64,000 bases of DNA from Plantactinospora sp040120695 (GCF_040120695.1 NZ_JBEEAC010000009.1:162414-226413); one strand, 5' to 3'. Shown: positions 54,060-63,289, counted from the first letter of the stretch. Notes: generated by a model from the letters alone, not told the origin. Numbers and translations: made by a program.

Positions 54060-55091
54060 GTGCCGCGACCGGCGGGCTGGGCACCGCTGCTCCTCACCTG
54101 CCTCGTCGGCCTGGGTCTGCCACCCACCCAGGCCGGCGCGGCCGGTCGGGACGACCCCGACACCGAGAGAATCGGGATCCAGCTGCTGGAGGCACCGGTG
54201 GACCGCCGTGCCGACCCACGGGCGCTGCGCTACATCGTGGACCACCTGCCGCCCGGCACCGTGATCCGGCGCCAGCTGCTGGTGGTGAACAAGACCTCCC
54301 GCGCCCAGCGGGTCGACCTCTACGCGGCGGCGGCCAGCGTCGAAGGGGGCCGGTTCCGGTTTGCCGAGGGCCGGACGCAGAACGAGCTGAGCTCCTGGAT
54401 CTCCCTGGACAGGGAGCGGGTGGAACTCCCGCCGGGCGCCAAGACCCGGATCCGAGCCACCCTCGACGTACCGCCACCAACACCGAAGGGTGAGCGGTAC
54501 GCCGTCATCTGGGCCTCGACGAAGTCCCCGCCGAAGAAGTCGGCCAACGTCAGCCAGATCCACCGGGTCGGCGTACGGGTCTATCTCGACATCGGTGTCG
54601 GTGGCGAGCCGCCGTCCAGTTTCACGATCGGTGACGTGGTGCCGGCGCGGGACGCCCAGGGCGTACCGTCGGCGAGCATCCGGGTGGCGAACACCGGCGG
54701 GCGGGCGCTGGACCTCAGTGGCACGGTGTCGCTCTCCGAGGGACCGGCCGGGACCCGCGCCGGCCCGTTCGAGGTGATCGAGGGGACGACACTCGAACCC
54801 GGTGCGTCGGGCAGCGTCGGCGTGCGGTTTCCCCGGGAACTGCCCAACGGCCCGTGGAAGATCGACATCGAACTCGCGAGCGGTACGGTGCGGCAGCGCG
54901 GCACCGGAAGGATCACCTTCCCCGACCCGGGCGAGGTCGGCGAGCCGAGCCGGCTCCTCGCGCCGCTGCGCACCCCGTGGGGGATCGTCGGAACCTCGCT
55001 GGTCGTCGGCCTGATCCTCACCGGCGGACTCTTCGTCGTCGCCCGCCGGGCACACCGCCGTCGCAAGGTCGGTGCGGCGGCCGGGTCCTAG
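54060..55091 (+). CDS. DUF916-like membrane-anchored surface protein
   Basis: 343 residues from GTG 54060. Signal peptide (~1-28), immunoglobulin-like beta domains (RYIVDHLPPGTVIRRQLLVV ... LPPGAKTRIRATLDVP ... SIRVANTGGRALDLSG), one C-terminal membrane helix (IVGTSLVVGLILTGGLFVVA) and a basic tail. The N-terminal PPGTV-x(3-6)-V-N-K segment matches DUF916 proteins, which hold WxL proteins at the wall. Thirty-four bases after the WxL-like gene and likely cotranscribed. The ribosome site is unclear, so the start is the least certain part. Confidence 0.7.
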   Translation: MPRPAGWAPLLLTCLVGLGLPPTQAGAAGRDDPDTERIGIQLLEAPVDRRADPRALRYIVDHLPPGTVIRRQLLVVNKTSRAQRVDLYAAAASVEGGRFRFAEGRTQNELSSWISLDRERVELPPGAKTRIRATLDVPPPTPKGERYAVIWASTKSPPKKSANVSQIHRVGVRVYLDIGVGGEPPSSFTIGDVVPARDAQGVPSASIRVANTGGRALDLSGTVSLSEGPAGTRAGPFEVIEGTTLEPGASGSVGVRFPRELPNGPWKIDIELASGTVRQRGTGRITFPDPGEVGEPSRLLAPLRTPWGIVGTSLVVGLILTGGLFVVARRAHRRRKVGAAAGS

Positions 55092-55134
55092 TCTCCGTCA
55101 GCGCACCGCCCGGCCCGGCACCGCCTCGGCCTGG

Positions 55135-56508
55135 TCAGGTGCCGGCCAGGATGACCGGCTGGGCCGCCAGGTAGTAGCGGTCGTCCCCGGCGGCCGGGTC
55201 CACCGGCTCGGCGAGCCGCTCCACGGCGACGAAGCCGCTGGCGGCGTACGCGAACCCGGGTGTCCAGCTGGTCGAGTCCCGGCCGTACGTGAACGGGAAG
55301 CGCGACCGTTCCGCCCCGGTCGCCGAGTCCAGGGTGACCAGGTCACCTCCGGCGGTACGCAGGTGCACGCGGCCGGGTTGGGTGGCGATCAGCCGGGCCT
55401 GCCCGGCCTCGGACCAGCGCCACAGTTCGGCACCGGTCCGCACCGACCGGGCCAGCAGCCCGGTCCCGTCCGGGGTCACCGCGACCTCGTCGACCAGGAC
55501 CGCCTCGGGCGCGTCCAGTGCCGGGGCCGGCACCGGGCGGGCCCCGTCGAGCAGCCAGCCCCGGGTCACGCCACCGCTGACCGTGCGCAGGGCCCGGCAA
55601 CCGGACCTCCCGGTCGCACAGCCGACCGGGCTGACCTGCACCGGCCGCCCGGAATCGTCGGGACGCCAGCGCCCGACGAGGGCGCCGGTGGCCACGTCGC
55701 GGAATTCCACCTCGACCGATCCGGCGCAGACGTCGACGACGGTGAAGAGCCCGTCGACGGTGGTCAGCCCCCGACCCGCCGCCGCGTCCGCGCCGTCCGG
55801 GCCGCCGTCCGCGCCGGCCGGGCCGTCCGGGCCACCACCGTCCGGGCCATCCGGGCCAGCACCGGCCGGGCCATCCGGGCCAGCACCGTCCGGGCAGGCC
55901 GGGTCGGCGGCGAGGCGCCACAGTTCCCGGCCGGAGTCGAGGTCGATGCCGCGCCGGTCGGCGGCCTCCCCGACCACCAGGACGGGCCGCCCGGTCGAGC
56001 CGTGGGCGGTGTGCAGGCCGGTCGGGGCGTAGACGGTGGCCGCTCCGGTACGCCGGCCGAGGTAGCCGTGCCCGGGACGCGGTCCGGCCGCCCGCCAGCG
56101 GACCGTGCCGGTACGGGCGTCCAGCGCCACCAGCTCGCCGTCCGACCAGCGGGTCAGCACCGTGCCACCGTCGGCCGCCACCCCCGCCACCTGGGCCGGC
56201 CAGCGCCGGTACGACCAGTACGGCGTGCGCCGGGTCGGTGCGTCGATCGGCCGGTCGGCTCGGATCTGCCGGGTGGTGGCGTAGACCCTGATCCGGTCGT
56301 CGACGATCAGCGGTGCCGCGTTGAGGGTGCCGACGACGCCGGGCCGGACGGTCACCGGAGCCGGATAGTCGCCCCGGGCCGGAGTACTCACCTCGGCGGG
56401 CGCCAGCACCCGGTAGACGATCACGGCGGCCCCGGCCAGGAGCAGCGCCGTCACCACGATGGCGACCGCCGTCCGCGGCCGGTTTCGCGCGCCGTTCGGC
56501 GTTGCCAT
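55135..56508 (-). CDS. membrane-anchored PQQ-like beta-propeller with collagen-like loop
   Basis: 457 residues from ATG 56508 (GGAGG ten bases upstream). A membrane segment at ~12-32 leads to a propeller (ALDARTGTVRWRAAG, DLDSGRELWRLAAD, TLDSATGAERSRFPF). Between two blades (~205-240) is an insertion of Gly-Pro-Asp-Gly-type triplets encoded by short DNA repeats (about 55785-55890). It converges with the DUF916-like gene. Probably a surface binding protein; no catalytic residues are evident. Confidence 0.78.
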   Translation of the reverse strand: MATPNGARNRPRTAVAIVVTALLLAGAAVIVYRVLAPAEVSTPARGDYPAPVTVRPGVVGTLNAAPLIVDDRIRVYATTRQIRADRPIDAPTRRTPYWSYRRWPAQVAGVAADGGTVLTRWSDGELVALDARTGTVRWRAAGPRPGHGYLGRRTGAATVYAPTGLHTAHGSTGRPVLVVGEAADRRGIDLDSGRELWRLAADPACPDGAGPDGPAGAGPDGPDGGGPDGPAGADGGPDGADAAAGRGLTTVDGLFTVVDVCAGSVEVEFRDVATGALVGRWRPDDSGRPVQVSPVGCATGRSGCRALRTVSGGVTRGWLLDGARPVPAPALDAPEAVLVDEVAVTPDGTGLLARSVRTGAELWRWSEAGQARLIATQPGRVHLRTAGGDLVTLDSATGAERSRFPFTYGRDSTSWTPGFAYAASGFVAVERLAEPVDPAAGDDRYYLAAQPVILAGT

Positions 56509-56607
56509 GCCCGGACACCTCCGCCGGAACCCTATCCAGGGTCGGGCGGCCGCCACCTGGCAGGTGCCCGATCGGGGTAGCCGGCGGGCGCGGACTCCGT
56601 CGGCCGG

Positions 56608-57165
56608 TCAGGCGGCGACGGCCGGGCCGCTTCGTCCGGAGCGGGCGGCGGTCGCGGCCAGGTCGGCCAGGTCCCGGCGCAGCGCGCCCTCGCCGGCCCG
56701 CGCGGCGAGCCCACCGAAGACCACCGCGAGCAACCGGCTGTACCGCGCGGTCGGCACACCCTGGTGGCTGACCGTCACCACGGTCCGGCCCCGGCCCGGC
56801 GGTCGCGCCGGCACCGGAGCGAAGGTGTACGTCGTCAGATAGTCGACGCCGTTGCCTGACGAGCTGACGACGAGTCGCCGGGCCGGCACCGCCTCCTGGA
56901 CCGTGAACTCCTCGACCATCACGGTGCCGTCCGGGCCGGGCCGGCTCTCCCGCCAGACGGTGCCGACCCCGAGGCTGGTGCCGGATTCCCGGCCGGACCT
57001 GGGTGGCGCGACGCTCTCCTCCGGTGCCGGCTGCCCGGTCTGGCGCAGCACCTGCACCTCGTCGACCTGACAGAGCCATCGGGGGCGGTCGGGCAGGTCG
57101 GTGAAGACCCGCCACAGTTCGTCGGCGGGTGCCTGGATCAGTCGGCTGAACGCCACCGTCGACAT
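56608..57165 (-). CDS. SRPBCC family protein
   Basis: 185 residues from ATG 57165, five bases after GGGAGG. START/Bet v 1-like fold: FSRLIQAPADELWRVFTDLP at the N-terminus, a beta sheet with YLTTYTFAPVPA and TVVTVSHQGVP, then a long C-terminal helix (LLAVVFGGLAARAGEGALRRD). Such proteins bind hydrophobic ligands or act as cyclases/dehydrases. Nothing around it indicates the ligand. Confidence 0.83.
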   Translation of the reverse strand: MSTVAFSRLIQAPADELWRVFTDLPDRPRWLCQVDEVQVLRQTGQPAPEESVAPPRSGRESGTSLGVGTVWRESRPGPDGTVMVEEFTVQEAVPARRLVVSSSGNGVDYLTTYTFAPVPARPPGRGRTVVTVSHQGVPTARYSRLLAVVFGGLAARAGEGALRRDLADLAATAARSGRSGPAVAA

Positions 57166-57330
57166 GGGCACCTCCCCGCCTGTCACGGTACGGCGTGGTG
57201 AGGACAGTTCACACTCCAGACCGCCACAGAGTGATCATAACGTGACAGTACGGAGTGCGAACGAATGTCGTGGCGAAGTGTTCCCCGTGACCGCGCGGTT
57301 CCGGCAGTGCTCGGAACCGCGCGGTGTCGA

Positions 57331-57528
57331 TCAGCTTCCGAACGCGCCCGTCCTGGTCGCGGTCACGAACGCCGCCCAACTGGCCGGTTCGAACGACAGC
57401 ACCGGGTCCGGGTCCTTCGAGTCACGCACGCCGACCACTCCGGGCAGGTTGTCGGCCACCTCGATGCAGAGCCCCTGATCGTTCGAACGGCTGCTCTTGC
57501 GCCAGCGAGCAACTTCCGCGTTGAACAT
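57331..57528 (-). CDS. DUF397 protein
   Basis: 65 residues from ATG 57528 (AAAGGG seven bases upstream). Complete DUF397 pattern: WRKSSRS, CIEVAD, VGVRDSKDPD and LSFEPASWAAFV. In actinomycetes these small proteins are normally encoded just after an Xre-type regulator and may antagonise it; here no Xre gene is adjacent, so it is an orphan. Confidence 0.9.
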   Translation of the reverse strand: MFNAEVARWRKSSRSNDQGLCIEVADNLPGVVGVRDSKDPDPVLSFEPASWAAFVTATRTGAFGS

Positions 57529-57674
57529 ATTTGTACCCTTTCAAGCTTAATAACACTTGATGACGGGTTTGTCACCGTCCGGGTAAGTCAACGCGCGACG
57601 AGCAATCCTGTTACTCGTCTCGACCGATCAATCGCACACTTCGTCCGACCGGCGGCGGGAGACCGACCGCCGGC

Positions 57675-58880
57675 TCAGTCCGGGCGGGCCGGAGCGATCG
57701 TCCCGACGACCTCACCGAGCCCGACCGTGGTGCCGTTCGGCCCCGGCGCGGTGGCGCCGATCCCGACCGTGTCACCGTCGGCCAGGAAGGTCCGGGTCGC
57801 CCCGTCGGAGAGCGTCACCGGCTCGGTGCCACCCCAGGTCAGTTCGAGGAACGAGCCGACCTGCTCGCGGCGCGGACCGGAGACGGTGCCGGAGGCGTAG
57901 AGATCACCGGTACGCAGCGCCGCCCCGTTCACCGTCAGGTGGGCGAGCTGCTGGGCCGGCGTCCAGTACATCCCGGCGAACGGCGGCTCGCTGACCCGGG
58001 TGCCGTTCCAGTCCACCGTCAGCCGCAGGTCCAGCCCCAGGTGCGGTACGTCCCGCAGGTAGTCGAGCACCGCCGGCTCCTGCTCCGGGGCCGGCACCCA
58101 GGCGTCGGCCAGCGCCTCCAACGGCACCACCCAGGGCGAGACCGAGGTGCAGAACGACTTGCCGAGGAACGGCCCGAGTGGCTGGTACTCCCATGCCTGG
58201 ATGTCCCGGGCCGACCAGTCGTTGAGCAGCACCACCCCGAAGACGTGCGCCGGGAAGTCGGCCACCCCGACCCGTTCGCCCAGCGCCGACGGTACGCCGA
58301 CCACGAAACCCACCTCGGCCTCGATGTCCAGCCGGGTCGACGGCCCGTACACCGGACCGTCCGGGGTGCCGCGCTGCCCCGTCGGGCGGACCACCGGGGT
58401 ACCGGAGACCACCACCGTGCCGGCCCGGCCGTGGTAGCCGACCGGCAGGTGCCGCCAGTTCGGCAGCAGCGCCTCCCCGTCCGGCCGGAAGATCTTGCCG
58501 ACGTTGCTCGCGTGGTGCTCGGAGGAGTAGAAGTCGACGTAGTCGCCGACCTCGAACGGCAGCACCAACTCGACCTGGTCGAGCGGGACCAGCAGCGGAG
58601 CCACCGCCGCCCGGTGCCGCTCGTCGGTCAGCAGCTGCACGATCCGGGTCCGGACGGTGCTCCACTGCGCCCGGCCGAGCGCCAGGAACGCGTTCAGCGT
58701 CGGCTGGCGCAGCGCATCGCCGGCCAGGATCAGCCCGGCCGCCTCCGCGCCGTCCAGGTCGAGGACGAAATCGCCGATCCGTACGCCGATCCGGCGCGCC
58801 CGCCCCGCCGACCGGAAGACCCCGTACGGGAGGTTGTGCACCCCGTACGCCGAACCCGTCGCCTCCGTCACCCAGGTCAC
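57675..58880 (-). CDS. fahA: fumarylacetoacetase
   Basis: 401 residues from GTG 58880. Final step of homogentisate catabolism, giving fumarate and acetoacetate. Family motifs: VGDYVDFYSSEHHASNVGK (catalytic Asp/His), LPVGYHGRAGTV, LDIEAEVGFVVG (metal Glu), LLNDWSARDIQAWEY, and LGKSFCTSVSPWVV. It follows the unknown 285-residue protein gene by 16 bases in one operon, divergent from hmgA. Confidence 0.96.
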   Translation of the reverse strand: MTWVTEATGSAYGVHNLPYGVFRSAGRARRIGVRIGDFVLDLDGAEAAGLILAGDALRQPTLNAFLALGRAQWSTVRTRIVQLLTDERHRAAVAPLLVPLDQVELVLPFEVGDYVDFYSSEHHASNVGKIFRPDGEALLPNWRHLPVGYHGRAGTVVVSGTPVVRPTGQRGTPDGPVYGPSTRLDIEAEVGFVVGVPSALGERVGVADFPAHVFGVVLLNDWSARDIQAWEYQPLGPFLGKSFCTSVSPWVVPLEALADAWVPAPEQEPAVLDYLRDVPHLGLDLRLTVDWNGTRVSEPPFAGMYWTPAQQLAHLTVNGAALRTGDLYASGTVSGPRREQVGSFLELTWGGTEPVTLSDGATRTFLADGDTVGIGATAPGPNGTTVGLGEVVGTIAPARPD

Positions 58881-58896
58881 ACCCGTCCCCCAACCG

Positions 58897-59754
58897 TCAC
58901 GACTCGAAGCCTCCGTTCACCAGTCCCAGCCGGACCAGGTCGATCAGCGGTTCCATCACGCTGCACGAGCCAAACCCGCTCCATAGTGGACGTGGCTCCT
59001 CGCGCCGGGACCGGGCCGCCTCGACCAGCGGCAGCGGGTCGGTCGCGGCCAGCGTCTCGGCCACCTCGGAGACCTCGGCGCCGGCGCAGGCCACGGCGGT
59101 GCCGGCAAGGACGTTGACGAAGCCGTGGTGGGTGAAGCCGGTCTCCGGGTCGATGTGCCGGATGGCGTGGTGCAGCCCGGCGGTGAGCTTGAACGGCAGG
59201 TCCCGGTCCCGACAGGCGCCGATCACCGCCGCCAGCTCGACCGGGGTGGGGAAGAGTTCGGCGGCCAGCCCGCCGGTGCGGAACTTGGCCGCGATCCGCC
59301 GGCCGCCGGCCCGCTCGTCGGCCAGCCGGTCGAGCGCGCCGAGCAGCCCCCAGGTGAGCGGGATCTCCGCGTAGACGTCGGCGTCGTCGAGCTGGCCGGG
59401 AAGTTCGGCGAGTGCGGCGAGCCCGGGCAGCGGGTCCTCGCCCCGCTTGGCCACCGCCATCTCGACCTGGCGGATCCGGATCCGCGGGTCGGTGCGGTCG
59501 CGCAGCGGGTACAGCTCTGCCACGGGGACGTCGCCGATCACGCCGACGTCGATCGGCTCGTCGTCGGCGAGCAGCGCCGGCAGGCTGGGCAGGGCGGAGG
59601 CGGGCAGCAGCAGGGGGCCGACCAGCGGGGCGTACCAGGCGCCCCGGTGCCGGCGGTGCGCGGCGACCGCGTCGGGCAGCGTGGCGCTGCCGGGCGGGAA
59701 GACGGCGGCGTCGTCGACCAGCCCGGCGAAGAGCCGAGGTACCTGCGTTGACAC
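58897..59754 (-). CDS. conserved protein of unknown function in the homogentisate locus
   Basis: 285 residues from GTG 59754. No signal or membrane segment. Alternating hydrophobic strands and helices, with motif-like AAKFRTGGLAAELFPTP, LPFKLTAGLHHAIRH and THHGFVNVLAG, suggest an alpha/beta barrel with His and Lys in strand ends. I do not recognise an enzyme family. It is first in an operon with fahA and divergent from hmgA, while no maleylacetoacetate isomerase is seen; an enzymatic role in that pathway is the simplest idea. The ribosome site is weak. Confidence 0.85.
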   Translation of the reverse strand: MSTQVPRLFAGLVDDAAVFPPGSATLPDAVAAHRRHRGAWYAPLVGPLLLPASALPSLPALLADDEPIDVGVIGDVPVAELYPLRDRTDPRIRIRQVEMAVAKRGEDPLPGLAALAELPGQLDDADVYAEIPLTWGLLGALDRLADERAGGRRIAAKFRTGGLAAELFPTPVELAAVIGACRDRDLPFKLTAGLHHAIRHIDPETGFTHHGFVNVLAGTAVACAGAEVSEVAETLAATDPLPLVEAARSRREEPRPLWSGFGSCSVMEPLIDLVRLGLVNGGFES

Positions 59755-59796
59755 GAACAGAGAACTTACGGGACGCTACGACTAGCGGACAACACC

Positions 59797-59811
59797 GTCC
59801 GATTATCGGAC
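59797..59811. promoter_or_regulatory. operator-like palindrome between fahA operon and hmgA
   Basis: GTCCGAT-T-ATCGGAC is a perfect 7-bp dyad with central T, midway between the divergent start codons. Related CGGACA-CCGTC words flank it on both sides (59786-59816). A repressor of homogentisate genes (IclR or TetR type) is a reasonable ligand, but no regulator gene adjoins. Confidence 0.65.
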
Positions 59812-59848
59812 ACCGTCGGCCGGTGACTGGGACAAAACGGAGGCGATC

Positions 59849-61024
59849 ATGCCGTACTACCGCAGCGTCGGCGAGGTTCCCCGGAAGCGCCACACCCAGT
59901 TCCGGCAGCCCGACGGCAGCCTCTACGCCGAGGAGCTGATGGGCCAGGAGGGCTTCTCCGCCGACTCGTCGCTGCTCTACCACCGCTACCTGCCGACCGC
60001 GATCGTCGCCGCCGAGGAGTTCACCCCGCCGGCCTGGCAGCGGGTGCCGAACCTGCCGCTCAAGCCCCGTCACCTGCGTACCCACAAACTCGACGGCGGA
60101 GCCGGCACCGACGCGATCCTGGGCCGGCAGCACCTGCTCGCCAACGACGACGTCCGGATCTCCTACGTCGTCGCCGACCGGCCCTCCCCGCTCTACCGCA
60201 ACGCGGTCGGCGACGAGTGCCTCTACGTCGAGTCCGGCGCGGCCCGGGTCGAGTCCAGTTTCGGCGTGCTCGGAGTGACCGCCGGGGACTACGTGATCAT
60301 CCCGACCTCGGTGGTGTACCGGATCGTGCCGGTCGCCCCGGAGCCGCTGCGGATGCTCGTCGTCGAGGCCTCCGGGCACATCGGCCCGCCCAAGCGCTAC
60401 CTCTCGGTACGCGGCCAGTTCCTCGAACACTCCCCCTACTGTGAGCGGGACATCCGGGGCCCGGAGTCCCCGCTGCTGGTCGAGGAGACCGACGTGGAGG
60501 TGTACGTCCAGCACCGCCGGGGCTGGACCCGGCACGTGTACGCCAACCACCCCTTCGACGTCGTCGGCTGGGACGGCCACCTCTACCCGTGGGCGTTCTC
60601 CATCCACGACTTCGAGCCGATCACCGGTCGGATCCACCAGCCACCGCCGGTGCACCAGACCTTCCAGGGGCCGAACTTCGTGATCTGCTCCTTCGTGCCC
60701 CGCAAGGTCGACTACCACCCGCTGGCCGTCCCGGTGCCGTACAACCACCACAACGTCGACTCCGACGAGATGCTCTTCTACACCGGCGGCAACTACGAGG
60801 CGCGGCGCGGCTCCGGCATCGCGCAGGGCTCGATCTCGCTGCACCCGGCCGGCTTCACCCACGGCCCGCAGCCCGGCGCCCCGGAGCGGGCGATCGGGGC
60901 GGAGAGCTTCGACGAGCTGGCCGTCATGGTCGACACCTTCCGCCCGCTCGACCTCTGCGGCCCGGCACTGTCCTGCGAGGACACCGGGTACGCCTGGACC
61001 TGGTCCGGCCGGGGCACCGGCTGA
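59849..61024 (+). CDS. hmgA: homogentisate 1,2-dioxygenase
   Basis: 391 residues from ATG 59849 (GGAGG six bases upstream); shorter than the ~430-residue proteobacterial and human enzymes, as in other actinobacteria. Iron-site motifs YNHHNVDSDEMLFY and HPAGFTHGPQPG are intact, within a cupin fold (GDYVIIPTSVVYRI). It opens the homogentisate ring to maleylacetoacetate. Together with hppD (49.2 kb) and fahA it defines tyrosine degradation. Confidence 0.94.
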   Translation: MPYYRSVGEVPRKRHTQFRQPDGSLYAEELMGQEGFSADSSLLYHRYLPTAIVAAEEFTPPAWQRVPNLPLKPRHLRTHKLDGGAGTDAILGRQHLLANDDVRISYVVADRPSPLYRNAVGDECLYVESGAARVESSFGVLGVTAGDYVIIPTSVVYRIVPVAPEPLRMLVVEASGHIGPPKRYLSVRGQFLEHSPYCERDIRGPESPLLVEETDVEVYVQHRRGWTRHVYANHPFDVVGWDGHLYPWAFSIHDFEPITGRIHQPPPVHQTFQGPNFVICSFVPRKVDYHPLAVPVPYNHHNVDSDEMLFYTGGNYEARRGSGIAQGSISLHPAGFTHGPQPGAPERAIGAESFDELAVMVDTFRPLDLCGPALSCEDTGYAWTWSGRGTG

Positions 61025-61043
61025 GCCGACCCCGACGGCCTGG

Positions 61044-62147
61044 TCACCGGTCTGCCTCGACCAGCGGCCGCAGTCTCTTCTGCAAGGCCGCCTCGTCGAT
61101 GCCCCGGGCCAGCTTTCGGTTGTAGTGCATGCGGAACGGGCAGCTGTCCTCGGCGCTCTGCCGCCCGGGCACGGTGAACTCGCTGACCAGCTTGCCGCTG
61201 CGGGCTTCCCGAACCGTTACGTGGTAGGCGCTCTCGAACAGGTCGAAGGTGAACGGGCTGCCACCGGCCAGCAGCGCCTGCTCATGCGCGTAACTGCAGG
61301 TAACGTCCTGCCGCGAGTCCCGGGACGCCGTCACCCGTACGCAGACGAGGAGCTGCACCTGGTCGAGGTCCCGGCGGGAGGTGCCGGACTGGTACCGGGG
61401 TTCCCATTCCCTGGGCAGCAGAATCTCGGTGTACTCCAGCTCCCGCTCGTCGGAGTACCTGACCATCGCCATCAGGTGCGGGCCGCGGCCGGCAAAGGGC
61501 CGGGAGGTGAGGTTGTAGACATAGAGCTTCGGCGACCGGCACGGGTCGGCGGAGTCCTCGCTGCGGGTCTGCGTCGGCCCGGACGGTGCCGGGAGGGGTG
61601 GAAGCTGCCCGGCGGACGGCGGGCCACCGGGCCGATCCGGCGGCCAGGTGCACGGCCCGGTCAGGGCGACGGTGAACCGCCCACTCTCCAGAGGCATTTC
61701 CATGAGCAACTCGGTGCCGTCCTCGTGCACGGCGGTGATCTCCCGGACGTCGGCGGGCGTGCCGGTCCGCAACCTCTTGGCATGTTCGGCGAAGCCCTCG
61801 CGAAGCATCCACATCTCCACGTCGTCGAGGTACTTCCCGGCCTGCTCCGCAGCGGAGACCGTCAGCTCCGCCCGGGGCCGGACACCCCAGCTCGGGCCGC
61901 CCCCGGGCAGGTCTGCGCAGCCTGCCCTCCGGGAGTGGCTCGGCGCGGTTGCCTGCGCGTCGGACTCGAGCGCCCCGGCCACCGCGCGGGACAGGTGCTC
62001 GGTCAGTCGTTGCTCGAACTCTTCGGTGCTCACCTTGGGTGCCGGCGGTTCCGGTCCGGTTTCGCTGGTGCAACCCGTGAGCACCAACACCCCGCACACC
62101 GTCACGCCGATCCGGCGGCTCCATCGCTGCGTCCACTGCCGAGCCAT
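61044..62147 (-). CDS. hypothetical lipoprotein
   Basis: 367 residues from ATG 62147. Lipobox LVLTGCTS with Cys at about 26 after a Arg-rich start; the mature part has an acidic helical region (EEFEQRLTEHLSRAVAGALE), a Pro-rich middle (~195-220) and a beta-rich C-terminal half with several cysteines. I do not recognise the family. It converges with hmgA, 19 bases between stops. The ribosome site is GGGGG. Confidence 0.75.
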   Translation of the reverse strand: MARQWTQRWSRRIGVTVCGVLVLTGCTSETGPEPPAPKVSTEEFEQRLTEHLSRAVAGALESDAQATAPSHSRRAGCADLPGGGPSWGVRPRAELTVSAAEQAGKYLDDVEMWMLREGFAEHAKRLRTGTPADVREITAVHEDGTELLMEMPLESGRFTVALTGPCTWPPDRPGGPPSAGQLPPLPAPSGPTQTRSEDSADPCRSPKLYVYNLTSRPFAGRGPHLMAMVRYSDERELEYTEILLPREWEPRYQSGTSRRDLDQVQLLVCVRVTASRDSRQDVTCSYAHEQALLAGGSPFTFDLFESAYHVTVREARSGKLVSEFTVPGRQSAEDSCPFRMHYNRKLARGIDEAALQKRLRPLVEADR

Positions 62148-62251
62148 CGCACCCCCGAACGTTCCGCCGGCACGAGCAAGCCGCAGAGAAACGGGATGTT
62201 CTGTCCCGGACTCTACCCGTTCATCCACGCTGTCCGATACAGGTCATGCCA

Positions 62252-63289
62252 TCAGTCGCGGTCGGGTGACCAGCCGAAGAGCACCGCCAACTGCGTCGCG
62301 GCGGTGGTGACCAGCGCCAGCACCAGCGGCCACGGCGAGCCGAGGATCGCGTAGAGCAGGATCAGGCACGGTCCGGCAACCACGGCGTAGACGGCGAGGG
62401 CCAACAGCCGGTCGGAACGGATCAGGTCGGGCAGCCGCCCCCGGCCCAGGTTCGGCACCCGTCTGGCGAAGCGCCAGACCAGAACGCCGCCGGTCACCGC
62501 CGCGAGCCCGGCCCAGAGCCGGGACGACACCGGGTTCGCCGCCGCCAGGCAGGCCACCAGGATCGACACCACGATGGTGTAGCCGGCGCCGTACATCAGG
62601 AGTTGCCGCAGCCCGCCGCCGATCGCCCGGGCGCCGTCCCGGCTGGTCGGCTCCAGCGCCGCCGCGTCCGCCAGATGTTCCAGCGCCTCCGAGTAGCGCC
62701 GCTGCTCCAGCCGGATCACCCCGATGTTGTGCTGCGCCGCCGCCAGTTCGGGGTCCAGCCGCAGCGCCTCCCGGTACGCCCGCTCGGCCAGGTCGAACAT
62801 CTGCATCCTGGCCGCCACCAGGCCCAGCACCAGGTGCGCCTGCGGCTCCTGCGGCGCCAGCTCGACACCCCGCCACGCGGCGTTGAGCGCCTGCTGCCCG
62901 TTGCGCGACTCACCCAGGATCGCCGCCGCGCTGCGCTGGGCGTACGCGTCGTCGGGGCCGAGCGCGAGGATCTCGTCGGCCGTCGCCGCCGCCTCCTTGA
63001 ACCGGCGCAGGTCCGCCAGGGCCTGTCCTCGGATCACCAGCGGGTGGATCAGCTCCGGAGCGGCGGCGACGGCCGACTCGGCGGCATCCAGCGCCTCCTC
63101 CGGCCTGCCACCCGCGAGCTTGACCATCGCGAGCATGACCAGCGCAGGCACATGCGACGGGTCGAGCGCGATCGCGAATCCGACTTCCGCGGCCGCTTCG
63201 TCGTAGCGGCCGAGCTCGGCGAGCAGTTCGGCGCGCTGGACGTACCCTTCGGCGGAGGAGAACTGGTCGGAATCGGCGTCGCTGGACAC
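62252..63289 (-). CDS. TPR protein with C-terminal membrane domain
   Basis: 345 residues from GTG/ATG at 63289. Residues ~10-215 form about six TPRs (AELLAELGRYDEAAAEVGFA, AERAYREALRLDPELAAAQ). The rest holds four hydrophobic helices (YGAGYTIVVSILVACLAAA; LALAVYAVVAGPCLILLYAI and others). It probably scaffolds a membrane-associated complex with the TPRs in the cytoplasm. No partner is evident. Confidence 0.85.
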   Translation of the reverse strand: MSSDADSDQFSSAEGYVQRAELLAELGRYDEAAAEVGFAIALDPSHVPALVMLAMVKLAGGRPEEALDAAESAVAAAPELIHPLVIRGQALADLRRFKEAAATADEILALGPDDAYAQRSAAAILGESRNGQQALNAAWRGVELAPQEPQAHLVLGLVAARMQMFDLAERAYREALRLDPELAAAQHNIGVIRLEQRRYSEALEHLADAAALEPTSRDGARAIGGGLRQLLMYGAGYTIVVSILVACLAAANPVSSRLWAGLAAVTGGVLVWRFARRVPNLGRGRLPDLIRSDRLLALAVYAVVAGPCLILLYAILGSPWPLVLALVTTAATQLAVLFGWSPDRD

